Assembly (NCBI RefSeq): GCF_045290345.1
Contig: NZ_CP155447.1
Span: forward strand, 5,704,001-5,768,000
Source of the DNA: Singulisphaera sp045290345
GTDB taxonomy: Bacteria > Planctomycetota > Planctomycetia > Isosphaerales > Isosphaeraceae
Direction of reading: 5' to 3'
DNA: 64,000 nucleotides
A model generated the notes under the pieces. It did no database searches. It was not told the origin of the DNA and was given only the letters and a program-made list of their open reading frames with translations. Numbering within the stretch: the first letter of the stretch is position 1; each line of letters starts with the position of its first letter. The translations under genes and the position numbers were made by a program. Shown here piece after piece: positions 9,421 to 19,109 of the stretch.

Positions 9421-9945
9421 AAATATCGGTGGCGATAGATCTCCGATCCGTAAGTCCTCATCTCAGACGTCGATTGACGTCACACCCTCGTCCGATCCTC
9501 TTTGCGATCGATTCCCATGACTTCACGTTAATAGTGCCCCGGACACCCGTCAAATCATTTCACCCTGAGGAAAGAGGAAGCGGGACCGCTTGATTCATGT
9601 CGTCTCGATCAGAGCCCCGTCAGCGCCTCACTCCTTAGATATCCTGTCAGGAAAATCATGTCTGGGTGGCCGAGGCAAAAAACGCGGGGGCTTCGCTCGC
9701 CGACTTGCCTTGTTCTGAAGGCCAATCCACCGGTCACGGGTCGCATTCACCGGCCCCGGATCGGAACCGAGTGGCCTGGCCCAATCTCACGAACAAGCAT
9801 TTTCAGGCAGATCAGCTTAATCCTTGCAACCCACAAAACCGATATCCCCCTTAGGCCGAAAGGAGTGATCGACGTATCACTTCTCCTCGGTCCAGGCGGA
9901 ATTCATGGTAATAGTACTGGACAGGATGTCCGGGGAAGTCGAGTA
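9421..9945. other. Divergent intergenic region
   Basis: This region of 525 bases lies between the phosphatase start and the repeat protein start. The frame of the downstream gene stays open from an ATG at 9658, but the extra residues are Arg/Pro-rich with no domain. I take it as leader and promoter DNA and see no other feature. Confidence 0.5.
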
Positions 9946-12051
9946 ATGACGATGACCAAGAAACGTCACGACGACAGGCCGGAGCGGCGACGGAACCGCT
10001 ACAAACGACTGGCCGTCCTCGGCTTCCTGACCCTGGGCTCCAACTTCGGTTGCGGGCGGGATATGCTCCGTCTTCCGGCAGGCTCCGATGGGACGCTGCT
10101 GGGCCCAGCGCCCATCCCTTACACGGCAGCAGCCAATGCGACCGCGACAGCCGCGGCCAGCCGCAAAGCCAACGCGATCGCACCGGTGGCGCTGAAACCG
10201 GCCGAGGGCTACGGATCGAACATTGATGATCTTTTCCTGACGAGCTACCGCGACTCGAACTCTTACGGCCCTCATCTGGCCAAGTCGACCCGTCCCCGAC
10301 CCGCGAACGGCGAAAGTCCCTTGTCAGATGGACTCCTCGCTGCCAACCCAGCGTCGAGGCACGCGCCGCTGGATCCCAGCCAGACGCAGGGCCAGACGGC
10401 AGAGCGGCCGGCTCTTTTCTCGCCGACCCAGTCGCAGTCTCGGCAGGCCTATCGCGATCCCGCGGACTCCCCGTTCCAGACGACCCAGATCCCGCCGCCA
10501 CGAGTACGTTCGGCAACTCCGGGCCATCTCACCCAAGCCGCCGCATCCCCCCACACAGCCCCAGTACAAGGGCCGACGGGTCTGGTCGACGCCTACGGTG
10601 TGACCAAGATCGCTCCGCCAAGACGGCCCGATCCGGCCTCTTTGCCCGACCTCGAAACGGCGAGCAAACAAACCGGGATTAGCATGCCGGCCTCCGTCGC
10701 TACGTCGCCGCTCGAGGCACCGGCTGCATCGCAACTCGAGGCCGCAAGCCCGCCGTCGACGTTGGCTGAAGCCCCAAGTTCACCTGCCGTGCCAGTAGAG
10801 GTCATGGCTCAGTCGCCCACGCAATCGGCGACCACCACTGAGCCGACGACTTCGGCCGAGAGCCCAGCGCAGGCCCCGGCCCTGGTCGAGATGCCAAGCG
10901 AGCCCGCCACGCCCATCGAACTGCCGGCTGAGAAGCCGCCGGCTCTGGCCGAGCAGCCGAGCGAGCCCGCCACGCCAGTCGAGCTGCCGGCTGAGAAGCC
11001 CCAGGCCCTGGCCGAGATGCCGAGCGAGCCCGCCACGCCGGTCGAGTTGCCGGCTGAGAAGCCCCAGGCTCTAGCCGAGATGCCGAGCGAGCCCGCCACG
11101 CCGGTCGAGTTGCCGGCTGAGAAGCCCCAGGCTCTAGCCGAGATGCCGAGCGAGTCCGCCACGCCGGTCGAGTTGCCGGCTGAGAAGCCCTCGGCCCTGG
11201 CCGAGTTGCCAAACGAGCCCGCCACACCAGTCGAGCTGCCGGCTGAGAAGCCGCCGGCTCTGGCCGAGATGCCGAGCCAGTCCTCCACCTCAGTCGACCT
11301 TCTGGCGGATCCACTGGCATTGCCCGAGATGCCGAGCCAGCCGACAAAGCCGACCGAAGTACCCGCGACGGCCGAAATTCCGAGTGAGCCGGCAACGCTC
11401 GCCGAACTCCCGAACCAGCCACCGGCCTTGCCTGAGAATTCGAGCCAGACGCCGCCGACGACCGGAATGCCGGAGCCGCTTCCGCCACTGGCTGAAATCG
11501 CAGACGAGCTGGCCGAAGCGAGTAAAAAGCCGAAGGGGGAGAATCCCGCCTCCCCGTTCGAGGAGACGAGCATCGCGCCGCCGACTCCCTCCAAGCCAGG
11601 CCCCCAATCACAGAGCGGTGATTTGAACCTTGCTTCCGAGGAAACGAAGATTCCGCTGCCAGGCCAGGCGGTCTCGCGGTCGCCCGGGCAAGCCGTTGGG
11701 ACGGTTCAGGACGAGATTCCACTGCCGCCGCTCCAGATGGACTCGAGCGTTTTCGGAACCTCTGTCGAGTTGCCGCCCCCCCTGCCTCTTGCCACTCCGT
11801 CATCCGAAGTGAAGACAAACGCGGAATGTCCCGCGTGCAAGATCCTGAAAAAGCAGAAGCAATCCGATCACTGGGCCACCGGCCCGGTCAAGCAGACGAT
11901 TCTCTGCCCAAGCTGCGAAGAGAATCAGGCCCGTTCCAATGCCAAGGCAAAGTCTGACCAGAAGAATCACGACCTTGATTCGGCTGTCAAGGACACGAAA
12001 ATCCCTCCTCCGCTACGTTCCGCCAAAGTTGATCCCAGAACCGCCCACTGA
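9946..12051 (+). CDS. Secreted Pro/Glu-rich repeat protein with Cys4 tail
   Basis: The 701-residue product has a basic N-terminus and a hydrophobic stretch 'LAVLGFLTLGSNFGC' that could be a signal anchor or an atypical lipobox. Most of the chain is disordered and rich in Pro, Ala, Glu and Ser. The centre holds a run of 21-residue repeats (annotated separately). A short motif of the form T-x-I-x-x-P/P-P recurs outside the repeats (for example TTQIPPPR, VTKIAPPR, ETSIAPPT, DTKIPPPL). Near the C-terminus 'CPACK' and 'CPSCE' form a Cys4 pair. I know of no named family. I prefer the ATG at 9946, preceded by GGGGAAG, because it puts the hydrophobic segment at the N-terminus. A strong terminator follows. 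Confidence 0.75.
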   Translation: MTMTKKRHDDRPERRRNRYKRLAVLGFLTLGSNFGCGRDMLRLPAGSDGTLLGPAPIPYTAAANATATAAASRKANAIAPVALKPAEGYGSNIDDLFLTSYRDSNSYGPHLAKSTRPRPANGESPLSDGLLAANPASRHAPLDPSQTQGQTAERPALFSPTQSQSRQAYRDPADSPFQTTQIPPPRVRSATPGHLTQAAASPHTAPVQGPTGLVDAYGVTKIAPPRRPDPASLPDLETASKQTGISMPASVATSPLEAPAASQLEAASPPSTLAEAPSSPAVPVEVMAQSPTQSATTTEPTTSAESPAQAPALVEMPSEPATPIELPAEKPPALAEQPSEPATPVELPAEKPQALAEMPSEPATPVELPAEKPQALAEMPSEPATPVELPAEKPQALAEMPSESATPVELPAEKPSALAELPNEPATPVELPAEKPPALAEMPSQSSTSVDLLADPLALPEMPSQPTKPTEVPATAEIPSEPATLAELPNQPPALPENSSQTPPTTGMPEPLPPLAEIADELAEASKKPKGENPASPFEETSIAPPTPSKPGPQSQSGDLNLASEETKIPLPGQAVSRSPGQAVGTVQDEIPLPPLQMDSSVFGTSVELPPPLPLATPSSEVKTNAECPACKILKKQKQSDHWATGPVKQTILCPSCEENQARSNAKAKSDQKNHDLDSAVKDTKIPPPLRSAKVDPRTAH
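10888..11265 (+). repeat. Tandem 63-bp repeat coding six 21-residue units
   Basis: Six in-frame units of 63 bp code for variants of EMPSEPATPVELPAEKPQALA. Two adjacent units are nearly identical at DNA level. Degenerate units continue to about 11400. A run of this kind is expected to vary in copy number between strains. Confidence 0.9.
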
Positions 12052-12068
12052 TCCGGAAGCCAAAGAGA

Positions 12069-12114
12069 CCGGAGCGGCCGGGAACGTCACGTTCCACCGG
12101 CCGCTCCGGCTTTT
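12069..12114 (+). terminator. Strong rho-independent terminator
   Basis: A perfect 13-bp GC-rich stem (CCGGAGCGGCCGG, 12069-12081, with its complement at 12097-12109) encloses a second stem GAACG/CGTTC with a TCA loop, and is followed by CTTTT. It lies 18 bases after the stop of the repeat protein gene. Confidence 0.9.
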
Positions 12115-12224
12115 GTCAAAAGATCTCGCCCCCTCCCCTCCCAAAGGCTTTCGCCTCCCTCCCCTCCGGTGAAGTACGATTGAGTCCACTGCGCGAGTTA
12201 CCAGCCGACCGGGAGGATCTCGAT

Positions 12225-12470
12225 GTGAAAACCCGCCTGTCGTTCGACCGCCTGGAAGGGGAAACGAAGGAAATCGCCGTGCTCCTGGCCGGCGACGGCA
12301 CGTCGATCAATCTCCCGAAGAAATTCCTCCCCAAAGCGGCTCGCCCCGGCGACGTCTTGTCGCTCTCGCTGGCACGAGACGTCCAGGCCACCCGGCGACT
12401 GGCCGATGAGACCAAGGCAATCCAACGGGAGCTGAAGGCAACCGACCCAGGTGGAGACATCAAGCTATGA
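12225..12470 (+). CDS. DUF3006 family protein
   Basis: The 81-residue product carries 'SFDRLEGETKEIAVLL' and 'NLPKKFLPKAARPGDVLSL', the pattern of DUF3006 ('DRFEG..AVLL ... lP...LP.g...Gd.l'). The function of DUF3006 is unknown, but it is commonly found beside ComEC-like metallo-beta-lactamase proteins, as here. I choose GTG at 12225 because GGGAGG lies at 12211-12216; the longer frame from TTG at 12180 has no such signal. Its stop overlaps the start of the next gene by 4 bp (ATGA), so the two are translationally coupled. Confidence 0.75.
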   Translation: MKTRLSFDRLEGETKEIAVLLAGDGTSINLPKKFLPKAARPGDVLSLSLARDVQATRRLADETKAIQRELKATDPGGDIKL

Positions 12471-13582
12471 GAGTCCTCTCCAGCTTGGTCGTCACCATCA
12501 CCCTCTGCATTCCGATCGCGTCCTGCACTCCCACGCCGCCTCCGCACGCCCTGCCAGGGGCAGTCACCGTCACGATCCTTGACGTCGGCCAGGGTGACGC
12601 GATTTTGATCCGCTCACCCGAGGGCAAGACGGCGCTGATCGATGCGGGGCAATCCGCCAGCATCGTGTCAAAGCTGGAGCAACAAGGAGTCAGTTCGCTC
12701 GACCTTGTCGTCGTCAGCCACCACCACGCCGATCACTACGGAGGCATGGACGACGTCATCCGAGCGTTCCGCCCTCGATTCTTTCTGGCCTCATCGTCCT
12801 CGCACACGAGCGAGCCCTACCTGAAACTGCTCCAACTCGTTCGCGACCGGAATATCCAGGCGATCAGCCCTTTAGAGGTGCCTCGGAAGCTCGAACTCGG
12901 CAGCGTCGTTCTCACGGTCTTTCCCCAGGCCCCGAACGATCCCAAAGAGGAAAATAACAACAGCATCGGCATCCGGGTCGATTATGGGACGTTCTCAACG
13001 GTGCTCCCGGGCGATGCTCAAACGCGGGAGCGGCGGTGGTGGGCACATCGAGTCCCTAAACTCTGCGCCGATGCCACCGTGCTCAAACTGGCCCATCACG
13101 GCAGCCGGAACGGGACCGACGCTCGTTGGCTCGATCTGGTTCGCCCCTATGTCGCCGTGGCGAGCCTGAGCAAGGATAACGACTACCATCATCCCCACCC
13201 CGAGACCGTGGACCTCCTGGCTCGCTACGAAATCCCCTTGCTTCGTACCGACCGGGACGGGACGGTGACGATCCGGAGCGACGGCCTCCACTGGCAAGTC
13301 TTTACGCACCCTGAAAGCTCGGCCGAATGGCCCGTTTTCGAGCCGCGCGGGGAGAATCGGTCCCGGGGAGATCGCCCCTCCAAGCCCAAGTCATCCGTGG
13401 GTCTGATCAACATCAACAAGGCCAGCAAGACCCAGCTCAGGAAGATCCCCGGGATCGGTCAAGTCCTCGCCGATCGGATCATCAAGGGGAGACCTTACCG
13501 ATCCGTCGACGACCTGGTTCGCGTCGAAGGCATCGGCGAAAAACGGCTCACGGAAATCCGGCCCTACGTTCGCGTGCGATGA
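12467..13582 (+). CDS. Lipoprotein MBL-fold hydrolase with C-terminal helix-hairpin-helix
   Basis: The 371-residue product begins with a lipoprotein signal ('TLCIPIASC', lipobox Ile-Ala-Ser-Cys). Residues about 30-280 form a metallo-beta-lactamase fold of the ComEC/Rec2 type: 'DVGQGDAILI', 'SHHHADHYGGMD' (metal-binding HxHxDH), 'LPGDAQ', and 'LKLAHHGSRNG'. Residues about 310-371 are a ComEA-like helix-hairpin-helix ('ININKASKTQLRKIPGIG', 'VEGIGEKRLTEIRPY'). It thus joins the extracellular nuclease-like part of ComEC to a DNA-binding module on one membrane-anchored chain, without the ComEC channel. A role in external DNA handling is inference. Confidence 0.85.
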   Translation: MRVLSSLVVTITLCIPIASCTPTPPPHALPGAVTVTILDVGQGDAILIRSPEGKTALIDAGQSASIVSKLEQQGVSSLDLVVVSHHHADHYGGMDDVIRAFRPRFFLASSSSHTSEPYLKLLQLVRDRNIQAISPLEVPRKLELGSVVLTVFPQAPNDPKEENNNSIGIRVDYGTFSTVLPGDAQTRERRWWAHRVPKLCADATVLKLAHHGSRNGTDARWLDLVRPYVAVASLSKDNDYHHPHPETVDLLARYEIPLLRTDRDGTVTIRSDGLHWQVFTHPESSAEWPVFEPRGENRSRGDRPSKPKSSVGLININKASKTQLRKIPGIGQVLADRIIKGRPYRSVDDLVRVEGIGEKRLTEIRPYVRVR

Positions 13583-13668
13583 GGCCCGATCATCCGCAGC
13601 AGACAAGAACAGATCAAACCGGGGCGACGTACTCGCTTCGTCGGGAGCACCTCACCCCGGGGGGTGGA

Positions 13669-14970
13669 TCAGGACAATAGAGTCCCGATCGACTTCCCCT
13701 GACTCAATTGGATCGGCCGGCCGACCGGAGAGATATTCTCCTTATGCGGCTCGAGACCGACCGCCTTCAGTATGGTGGCGTGAACATCGTCAACCGCCGT
13801 CGGTTTCGGCGGATTTTTGATCCCCTCGGGATCGGTCTCGCCAATGACCTGCCCGCCTCGGATCCCGCCCCCGGCGATGACCAGGCTGAATCCGTTCGGC
13901 CAGTGGTCTCGACCTCCAGCCAGGTTGACCGTGGGTGTCCGGCCGAACTCGCCGGTGCAGAGAACCACCGTCTTGTCGAGAGTCCCGCGTTGCTTCAGGT
14001 CGCGAATCAAGGCGCTGAGGGCCGGGTCGAGCACGCCCGCGAGCTTGCGGTGGGTGGCGTGGTTGTTGACGTGAGTGTCCCAGCCGTCCAGCGTGACTTC
14101 GACACAACGGACTCCGACCTCGGTCAGGCGACGGGCGGCCAGACAGGCCCGACCGAACGGGGTGTCACCGTAGCCTTCCCGGGTCGCCACGGGTTCCTGC
14201 TTGACGTCGAACGCCTTCAACTGGGCCGACGTCATCATGACCCGGGCGCGCTCGACCGTCTCGCGATGCAAGGTTGCCGCGACCGGAGTTTGCCGCCCCC
14301 GCCGGAACGCCCGCTCAACGACCTCGAGGTCGATCGCGCGCTGGGCCTCGCGCGAAGGCGAGACGCGTGAGGTCACGTCCGGTAAGGGCTTGAGCGGATC
14401 CCCTGTTTTGAAGGCGTCGAATTCTCCTCCCAGGAACCCACCCCGGGCCGGCCACTGGCCCGGCAGAATCGAAATATGTCGGGGAATGCCGGTGCCCCCC
14501 GAAGGGAGTTCGTGGCAACAGATGGCACCAATCGAAGGATGCTCGACCGTCGGGTCCGGCCGGTATCCGTTCTTCATGAAGTACGTTCCGCGTTCGTGAT
14601 CCCCCTCCTGGCTGACGAGCGAGCGAACCAGGGAAATCGACGTCATCACCTCGGCCAGCCGTTCATACCCCTGGGCAAGCTGGATGCCCTTGACGGCCGT
14701 CGAGATCGCCCGCGTGCCGGCGGCGATCTTCCGACCCGGGTGCGGGTCGAACGTCTCGAGCTGACTCGGGCCGCCAGCCAGCCAGATCAGGATCACCGAG
14801 GACGCCGGCTCTCGGCGCGTCTCCGCTTGCGAAGCCAAGAGGTGGCCAACCGGAGTCAACCAGCTCAATCCCGCGAACGTCAAAAACTCCCGACGCCCCG
14901 GAAAAACCAGGCTTTCGTCCAGTCGCGACCGATGGGCATGCTCGGAACCAGAGCCCTTCCGAAGTCCCAT
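13669..14970 (-). CDS. DUF1501 protein with Tat signal
   Basis: The 433-residue product has 'GRREFLTFAGLSW', a twin-arginine signal, so it is likely exported folded. It then shows the DUF1501 pattern: 'ILIWLAGGPSQLETFDPHP', 'GYERLAEVMTSISLVRSLVS', 'GDTPFGRACLAARRLTEVGVRCVEV', 'GWDTHVNNH', 'TGEFGRTPTVN', 'GRDHWPNGFSLVIAGGGIRGG', 'VDDVHATILKAVGL'. The fold is that of the alkaline phosphatase/sulfatase superfamily, and planctomycetes carry many copies. Members usually sit directly after a DUF1549/DUF1553 gene; here the nearest such gene is divergent, starting at 15333. The substrate is unknown. Confidence 0.88.
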   Translation of the reverse strand: MGLRKGSGSEHAHRSRLDESLVFPGRREFLTFAGLSWLTPVGHLLASQAETRREPASSVILIWLAGGPSQLETFDPHPGRKIAAGTRAISTAVKGIQLAQGYERLAEVMTSISLVRSLVSQEGDHERGTYFMKNGYRPDPTVEHPSIGAICCHELPSGGTGIPRHISILPGQWPARGGFLGGEFDAFKTGDPLKPLPDVTSRVSPSREAQRAIDLEVVERAFRRGRQTPVAATLHRETVERARVMMTSAQLKAFDVKQEPVATREGYGDTPFGRACLAARRLTEVGVRCVEVTLDGWDTHVNNHATHRKLAGVLDPALSALIRDLKQRGTLDKTVVLCTGEFGRTPTVNLAGGRDHWPNGFSLVIAGGGIRGGQVIGETDPEGIKNPPKPTAVDDVHATILKAVGLEPHKENISPVGRPIQLSQGKSIGTLLS

Positions 14971-15332
14971 GCAACCTCCTCCACCGACGTCGTAAGACCC
15001 GTACTTTTCCCGTCGGCCTCGCGAATTCCCAGAGCCCCTCCCGCACTCGCCCTTGTATCAGAACTACCCGGCCAATCCCCCCTTGGTTTCATCCCCCGTG
15101 AAAATGGCAAAAGCCAACGAGCAAACTCCGACGTGGCAACCACGAGTCGGACCTTCAGCCTCTTGACTTTCCCACCCAACGTTTTTAACGTCGCCTTTAG
15201 TTAATAAGGTTTCTTAACTATTTGGCGATCTCGCGCAATCCAGCACACATGACTTTCGGCCAAGCCGATTTCACCAGGCATGACGATGCGAGCCATTGCA
15301 CAGGGAGTGCGGCATATTCCAGGAGCGTATCC
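14971..15332. promoter_or_regulatory. Divergent promoter region with small palindrome
   Basis: This 362-base region separates two outward-facing planctomycete surface-protein genes. It contains AGTTAA (15199-15204) and TTAACT (15214-15219), a short AT-rich inverted repeat that could be an operator. No gene is seen. Confidence 0.35.
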
Positions 15333-17590
15333 ATGAGACGAATTGCAGGGCGAATGGGCCGGGTGCAGGGCTGGCTTCAAGCCATTGGAGGGGTCGCTGT
15401 CGGACTGGTCGCACTCAGTGGAACATTGGTCGCGAGTGAGGCTCCGGATTTCGATCGTCAGGTCGCGCCGATTTTGATCATGCGTTGCCTCGAATGCCAT
15501 AACGAGGTCGGTGCGGTCGGTGGCCTGGTGCTGACCGGAATCGACGCCCTGAAGCGTGGTGGCGAGAGTGGGGAGGCAATCGTCGCGGGGAAACCGGAGG
15601 AGAGCCTGCTCTTTGAGCGTGTGGTGGATGGTGAGATGCCACCGAAGCGACAGGGGCACTCACAAAAGCTTTCCCAACCGGAAATTGAAACCATACGTGC
15701 CTGGATCGCGGCCGGCGCCTCGTGGCCGGCCGGTCGAAAGCTCGACCGCGACGAAAAGACAACCGCCGTCCGAGGGGGACGAGATTGGTGGTCGCTCCAC
15801 CCGCTCGCACGGCCGAGCTTACCCCTCACGAAACGGGCGGACTGGACCAAGAATCCGATCGATGCCTTTATCCTTGCAAGGTTGGAAGCGAAAGGACTGC
15901 TCCCTGCTCCACGAGCCGATCGTCGACAATTGATCCGTCGCGCCTACTTCGACCTACTCGGTCTGCCCCCCAGTGCTCGAGAAGTCGATGAGTTTGTTCG
16001 TGACGAGTCACCCATGGCTTATGAGAAATTAATCACAAAACTTCTCGATTTACCGCAATATGGCGAGCGTTGGGGGCGTTACTGGCTGGATCTCTCCCGA
16101 TTTGCCGAGACCAGCGGCTACGAGCGTGACCAAGAAAAACCGGGGGCCTGGAAGTACCGCGATTGGGTCGTCCGCTCCTTCAATGAAGACAAGCCGTACA
16201 ATCGATTCGTCCAGGAACAGCTCGCGGGCGACGAGCTCGCCGACCGTGACGAAGAAACGGTCATCGCCACCGGGTTCTTGCGTCTGGGCACCTGGAACGA
16301 TGAGCCCAATGATCCACAAGACTACAAGTACGAGCGTCTTGAAGATCTTGTTCACGTCACGAGTACGGCCTTCCTGGGCATGACGGTCAAGTGCGCTCGC
16401 TGTCACGATCACAAGTTCGACCCGATCCCGCAGACCGATTATTACCGCCTTGCCGCCTCGTTCTGGCCCGGCCCGATCGAGCCACGAAAAGGCGAGCTTC
16501 TGGGCGGCCCGAGCCGCGAAGAGTTAGGCTATGACGTGCTCGGCTGGACCGATGTGTCACGCGATCCTCCCGCGTTCCACCTGCTGCACAAGGGCGAGCT
16601 GACTCGCCCCGGCCCCGTTGTTCTGCCCGGCGTCCTCTCGATGATTCCGAGCTTGGACAAGCCCTTCGCCCCCCCACCGGCTCAGGCAAAAACAACCCAG
16701 CGCCGGCTTCAGCTCGCGGAATGGATCACCGACCCGGCCAACCCCCTGACGCCTCGCGTGTACGTGAATCGACTCTGGCAACATCACTTCGGCCATGGCC
16801 TGGTGAGCTCGTCGGATAATTTCGGGTTCACCGGCCAGAAGCCGTCGCACCCGGAGCTTCTCGACTGGCTTGCAGTCGAGTTTGTCCGGGGTGGTTGGAA
16901 GTCAAAACCAATTCACTTCCTGATGATGACCTCGCAGGCCTACCAGCAGTCCACAGTCCATCCCGAACATGAGGCCTACTCCAAGCAGGACGCCGACAAC
17001 CGCTTGGTCTGGCGGGCGCTCCGCCGCAGGCAAGACGCCGAAGCGCTTCGAGATGCGATCTTATCGGTGAGCGGCCAACTGGACCTGCGAGTCGGTGGGC
17101 CAAGCTTCCAACCGATCATCAATCCGGAAGCGCTCGAAGGCCTATCCAACATCAAGATTCACGCAGCGCCCTCTCCAGCGAGCGAACAGGGTCGACGCAG
17201 TCTCTACATGTATTCGCGACGCAGCCTGCTCCATCCGCTCATGACTACCTTTGACTTTTGCGACACGACCCAGCCCTGCGGAGAACGCGATATCAGCGTC
17301 GTCGCTCCCCAGGCCTTGGCGTTGCTCAATGGGGCGTTCGTTCACGAGCAGAGCCGGCGAGTGGCTGACCTCGTGCTTGCTGCCGCGGGCCGAGATCGAA
17401 CGGCATGGATTGAAGGAGCATGGCGACGTGTCCTGGCCCGGTCTCCGAGCGCGACGGAGATAGCGGCGGCGATTGAGCACATGGAACGGCAGACGCTCCA
17501 ATTTGGTGCCAACCCGGACGCCGGCAAACTTGCACTCGCGTCACTCTGTCTTGTTTTGATTAACAGCAACGAATTCATTTTATCGATTGA
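15333..17590 (+). CDS. PSCyt1-DUF1549-DUF1553 protein (probable 1-base frameshift at 3' end)
   Basis: This planctomycete surface protein (about 752 residues) has a signal peptide, a PSCyt1 haem-type motif 'RCLECH', the DUF1549 domain (about 150-360, with 'GERWGRYWLDLSRFAE' and 'KCARCHDHKFDPI') and DUF1553 (about 450-740, with 'VNRLWQHHFGHGLV'). The start at 15333 follows AGGAG at 15321-15325. In the sequence as given, the frame does not stop but runs on into the DUF1501 gene. Near the end, adding one T to the four-T run at 17578-17581 would give the family-typical ending NEFIFID and the TGA at 17588-17590. I therefore annotate the end there and treat the read-through as a frameshift (real or sequencing error). 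A true fusion cannot be excluded. Confidence 0.8.
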
Positions 17591-17615
17591 ATGCGAACGC
17601 TGGAGGAGCCCGACG

Positions 17616-19073
17616 ATGAGCGAGCAACGGCTCTACCCGTGCGGCCAATCGCGCCGCGAGTTTCTTTGGGAAATGGGTGGTGGTTTGGCCGGCACCGCGT
17701 TGGCAAGCTTGCTGGCGCTCGACGGCTTCGTTCCACGACCGACAGCGGCGGCCGAGATCGACAAGAACTCGCTCGCTCCTCGTCCGGGGCACTTTCCCGG
17801 AACGGCCCGCAACGTCATCTTTCTGATGATGAATGGAGGGCCGAGCCAGGTGGATACGTTCGACCATAAGCCCGTCCTTGAAAAGTACGCGGGCAAACCG
17901 CTCCCCGCCGACAAGAAATTCATCAATTCCGGCGGACGCAAGGTGGGCTATCTGACCCCTGCCTTTCGCAAATTCCGACCCGGCGGCCAGAGCGGCCTGA
18001 TGATTTCCGACTATTTCCCAAGAGTCCGGGACCACGCTGACAAACTGGCCGTGATTCGATCGTGCCACACCGATAGCCATGCTCATGGGTCGGCCCTGGT
18101 GGCGATGAACACAGGCAAGACGTTCATCGGTCGACCGTCGCTGGGAAGTTGGGCGGTCTATGGGCTGGGAAATGAAAATCAAAACATGCCGGGCTATGTC
18201 GTCATTCTCGACAAACGTGGGGGTCCGATCAGCGGCCAACCCAACTGGACCAGCGGCTTTATGCCCGCGGGGTTTCAGGGAACCCTCTTTCGTCCCACTG
18301 GAAATCCGATCCTGGATTTGCGGGGGCCGGATTATCTCAACGGAAAACCACAGCGGGAACAGCTCGACCTGCTCGCTCGTCTGAATCACGAACACCTTGA
18401 CGCTCGTCCCGGGGGCCACGAATTGGCCGCCCGCGCGGCCTCGTACGAGCTTGCGTATCGGATGCAGGCGGAAGCTCCGGAAGCCGTGGATCTCTCCCAA
18501 GAGAACGAAAATACGAAACGGATGTACGGCGTGGGCCAGCAACCGACTGATGAATTCGGTCGCAACTGCCTGGTCGCGCGGCGCCTCGTGGAACGCGGAG
18601 TCAGGTTCGTCCAGCTCTACTCCGGTGGCGGCCATCTCGATGATACCTGGGACGCGCACACGAACATCGAGGCCAACCATTCCCGACATGCGGCGGAGGT
18701 CGATCAACCGATCGCCGCGCTCCTCACCGACCTGCAGCAGCGGGGCCTGCTGGAGACCACGTTAGTCGTCTGGGGGGGTGAGTTCGGGCGGATGCCGTTC
18801 AGCGAAGGTCCAGGAGAAAAAGGGCGGAATCACAACCCTTATGGGTTCTCTATGTGGATGGCCGGCGGGGGCGTCAAAGGCGGAGTGGCCTACGGTGAAA
18901 CCGATGATTTCGGTTTTGAAGCGGTTTTGAACAAAGTTCACCTTCATGACATTCACGCCACGATCCTTCACTTGCTGGGCTTGAACCATGAAATGCTGAC
19001 CTACTTCCACGAAGGTCGCGACCAGCGGCTGACCGACGTGGCTGGCCAGGTTGTCCGTGACATCATCGCCTGA
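17616..19073 (+). CDS. DUF1501 protein with Tat signal
   Basis: The 485-residue product begins MSEQRLYPCGQSRREFLWEM, with a Tat motif RREFLW, and goes on with 'NVIFLMMNGGPSQVDTFDHKP', 'SCHTDSHAHGSALVAMNTGK', 'FGRNCLVARRLVERGVRFVQLYSGGG', 'VVWGGEFGRMPFSEG', 'GRNHNPYGFSMWMAGGGVKGG' and 'LHDIHATILHLLGL', all typical of DUF1501. The ATG at 17616 is preceded by GGAGG at 17602-17606. A Tat signal only works at an N-terminus, which supports a separate start although the upstream DUF1553 frame runs into this one. It is the expected partner of the gene upstream. Confidence 0.88.
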   Translation: MSEQRLYPCGQSRREFLWEMGGGLAGTALASLLALDGFVPRPTAAAEIDKNSLAPRPGHFPGTARNVIFLMMNGGPSQVDTFDHKPVLEKYAGKPLPADKKFINSGGRKVGYLTPAFRKFRPGGQSGLMISDYFPRVRDHADKLAVIRSCHTDSHAHGSALVAMNTGKTFIGRPSLGSWAVYGLGNENQNMPGYVVILDKRGGPISGQPNWTSGFMPAGFQGTLFRPTGNPILDLRGPDYLNGKPQREQLDLLARLNHEHLDARPGGHELAARAASYELAYRMQAEAPEAVDLSQENENTKRMYGVGQQPTDEFGRNCLVARRLVERGVRFVQLYSGGGHLDDTWDAHTNIEANHSRHAAEVDQPIAALLTDLQQRGLLETTLVVWGGEFGRMPFSEGPGEKGRNHNPYGFSMWMAGGGVKGGVAYGETDDFGFEAVLNKVHLHDIHATILHLLGLNHEMLTYFHEGRDQRLTDVAGQVVRDIIA

Positions 19074-19109
19074 ATTGGCTTTCACTGGGTCTTGAGCGTA
19101 ACTACTGTC

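Noticed and set aside
9658..9945. N-terminal extension of the repeat protein from the ATG at 9658
   Set aside because: AGGA precedes it, but the 96 extra residues are basic and domain-free and would bury the hydrophobic export segment.
10802..11818. Open frame of 338 residues on the minus strand with Arg/Ser repeats
   Set aside because: Complement of the 63-bp repeats of the Pro/Glu-rich protein gene, whose terminator and ribosome site fix the plus strand as coding.
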